This document shows, one piece after another, positions 62,872 through 64,000 of a DNA stretch of 64,000 nt. The stretch's first letter is position 1, and each line of letters begins with the position of its first letter. Below the pieces are notes generated by a model, which worked only from the letters and a program-made list of their open reading frames with translations, made no database searches and was not told where the DNA came from. The translations under genes and the position numbers were made by a program. Source of the DNA: Rhabdobacter roseus (GTDB taxonomy: Bacteria > Bacteroidota > Bacteroidia > Cytophagales > Spirosomataceae); assembly GCF_014202275.1 (NCBI RefSeq), contig NZ_JACHGF010000002.1, forward strand, positions 806,001-870,000. The letters are read 5' to 3'.

Positions 62872-63888
62872 ATGGCAACACAGGACTTCTCCCAACTAGG
62901 CGGCTCCCAGGACGACGGCAAGAGTTCTTATTGGACCAAACCCGAAGGCATTACTTCGTTGCTTTTTATAGGTGCCCTGGGCGCAGTGGGCCTCTACTAC
63001 TGGAACGTCATCGCGCTTTTTCTCATTGAGGTAACCAAAAATACCCTGTACCTGGGCGGGCTGCTCGCGGTGCTGGCGGTGGTGATCTTTTTGCTGACCA
63101 GCCGCGACGTACGTACTGCTGCGTTCTTTTTATTCAAAACGCTGATGCGCAAAATCACGGGCATCATCATCAAGCTGGATCCCATCGCCATCATGAAGAT
63201 CTACATCAGTGATCTGAAAGAGAAGCGCGAGAAAATGCAGGGACAGATCAACCAACTGGCCGGGCAGCTCGTGAAGCTCAACAAGAAGATCACCGAAAAC
63301 AACGAGATGATCAAGCAGAAGTTTGCCGAAGCCAACAAGGCCAGCCAGCTCGCTGACCGCCCCGGTATGCGCGAAACGGCCTCGTTGGCAACCATCGAAG
63401 GCGCGGGCCTGCAGGAAATGAACGAAAAGCTGCTGCCCCTGCAGCGTAACATCCGCACGGTACTTGAATTCATGGAAAAGGTGAACAAAAGCGCCGACTA
63501 CATCATCAAGGAGACCGAGATCAAGGTGAAGCTCAAGGAGGCGGAGTACCAGATCGTGAAGGAGAGCTCAAACGCCCTGCGCACGGCCATCAGTATCTTT
63601 AAGGGCAATCCCGACAAGAAGTTTTACTTCGACGAGTCGATGGAGTACATCCAGGACGACATGAGCCGGAAACTGGGCGAAATGAAACGCGCCATGGACC
63701 TTTCCATGGACTTCATCAACGCCGTAGACGTACAGAACGGCATTCTGTCGGACAAAGGCCAGGCCCTGCTCGAAGCTTACAACAAGGGCGAGTTCAAGCT
63801 CATCCAGCTCGATGCCCCCGCGGCCCAGCCTGCTGCCCGCCCCCTCAATCCGCCCAAGGATTCGAGCTACCGCGGACTGCTGGAATAA
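62872..63888 (+). CDS. Unrecognised membrane protein with PspA-like coiled coil
   Basis: 338 residues. Two membrane helices (about 28-52, SLLFIGALGAVGLYYWNVIALFLI, and 58-78, YLGGLLAVLAVVIFLLTS) precede a long charged helical region (about 105-290, KEKREKMQGQINQLAGQLVKLNKKITENNEMI) resembling PspA/IM30-type coiled coils, then a short Pro/Ala tail. No signal peptide. It is probably in complex with the preceding coiled-coil protein; function unknown. Confidence 0.75.
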   Translation: MATQDFSQLGGSQDDGKSSYWTKPEGITSLLFIGALGAVGLYYWNVIALFLIEVTKNTLYLGGLLAVLAVVIFLLTSRDVRTAAFFLFKTLMRKITGIIIKLDPIAIMKIYISDLKEKREKMQGQINQLAGQLVKLNKKITENNEMIKQKFAEANKASQLADRPGMRETASLATIEGAGLQEMNEKLLPLQRNIRTVLEFMEKVNKSADYIIKETEIKVKLKEAEYQIVKESSNALRTAISIFKGNPDKKFYFDESMEYIQDDMSRKLGEMKRAMDLSMDFINAVDVQNGILSDKGQALLEAYNKGEFKLIQLDAPAAQPAARPLNPPKDSSYRGLLE

Positions 63889-63954
63889 GTACCCTAGGGC
63901 CACACCCTTGTCCTGAAATGTTTGAACGTAGTTAACCTGTAAACTAAAGTACCC

Positions 63955-64000
63955 ATGAAACGATTAACCGTAGCCGGACGGCTGCTCATTACGGTCCTGA
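63955..64000 (+). CDS. Start of next gene in the cluster (truncated by window end)
   Basis: ATG at 63955 opens MKRLTVAGRLLITVL, a basic start leading into a hydrophobic segment, so an exported or membrane protein. It lies 66 bases after the preceding stop, same strand. AAAGTACC precedes the ATG directly. Nothing more can be read. Confidence 0.55.
   Translation, partial: MKRLTVAGRLLITVL

Overview
The window is a 64 kb stretch of a bacterial chromosome from the phylum Bacteroidota, most likely order Cytophagales (Spirosomaceae or a close relative; this placement is inference). Evidence: a SusC/SusD pair behind a FecI-type sigma factor and FecR anti-sigma factor, promoter-like boxes of the Bacteroidota form TAnnTTTG, absence of Shine-Dalgarno sites, PorT-like outer-membrane barrels, GH127, DUF1080 and DUF3472 proteins, and nspC. 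No rRNA, tRNA, CRISPR array, intact IS or prophage was seen. Genes are dense on both strands.

Layout. 1-3.3 kb: 3' part of a serine hydrolase, an SPFH protein with a small membrane partner, an HPP-family membrane protein. 3.4-13.2 kb: a polysaccharide-utilisation-type locus (ECF sigma, FecR, SusC with STN domain, SusD, two sulfatases), probably for a sulfated glycan. 13.3-25.4 kb: EamA transporter, alaS, OxyR, an orphan OmpR-type regulator, a universal-stress-like protein with a bestrophin, CbpA/CbpM, DUF1206, a DEAD-box helicase. 25.4-32.4 kb: repeat-rich accessory DNA with a DUF1330-like protein, an HpcH/HpaI aldolase, DUF1080, GH127, a lipoprotein and a DUF3472 cassette. 32.4-43.6 kb: tex, a RecB/AddA-like helicase, a barrel protein and hisS-hisG-hisD-hisC, all on the minus strand. 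43.7-48.8 kb: a 50-residue basic protein, a methyltransferase, two kinase-like genes separated by an AT-rich insert, a glycosyltransferase. 48.9-57.3 kb: hemL, an LpoA-like lipoprotein, yidC, pyrG, nspC (minus strand). 57.4-64 kb: an exonuclease, a second bestrophin, a GH113-like glycosidase, a secreted protein, a sugar isomerase-like protein, and the start of an unrecognised membrane/coiled-coil operon running off the end.

The most striking signal belongs to no gene. The word AAGTACC (and its complement GGTACTT, core GGTACC) is scattered in both strands, all reading frames and between genes at a density many times chance. It behaves like a highly iterated genome signature such as cyanobacterial HIP1 or the uptake words of Haemophilus and Neisseria. 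Segments that fall to chance density (the DUF3472 gene, the AT-rich lipoprotein at 46.2 kb, the first serine hydrolase) look like later arrivals. Three other non-coding structures stand out: a four-copy, 22-bp-phased direct repeat between the orphan response regulator and the stress/bestrophin genes; a 128-bp tandem repeat that has copied the 3' end of the neighbouring gene; and a second repeat family that carries a copy of the 3' end of tex around the DUF3472 cassette.
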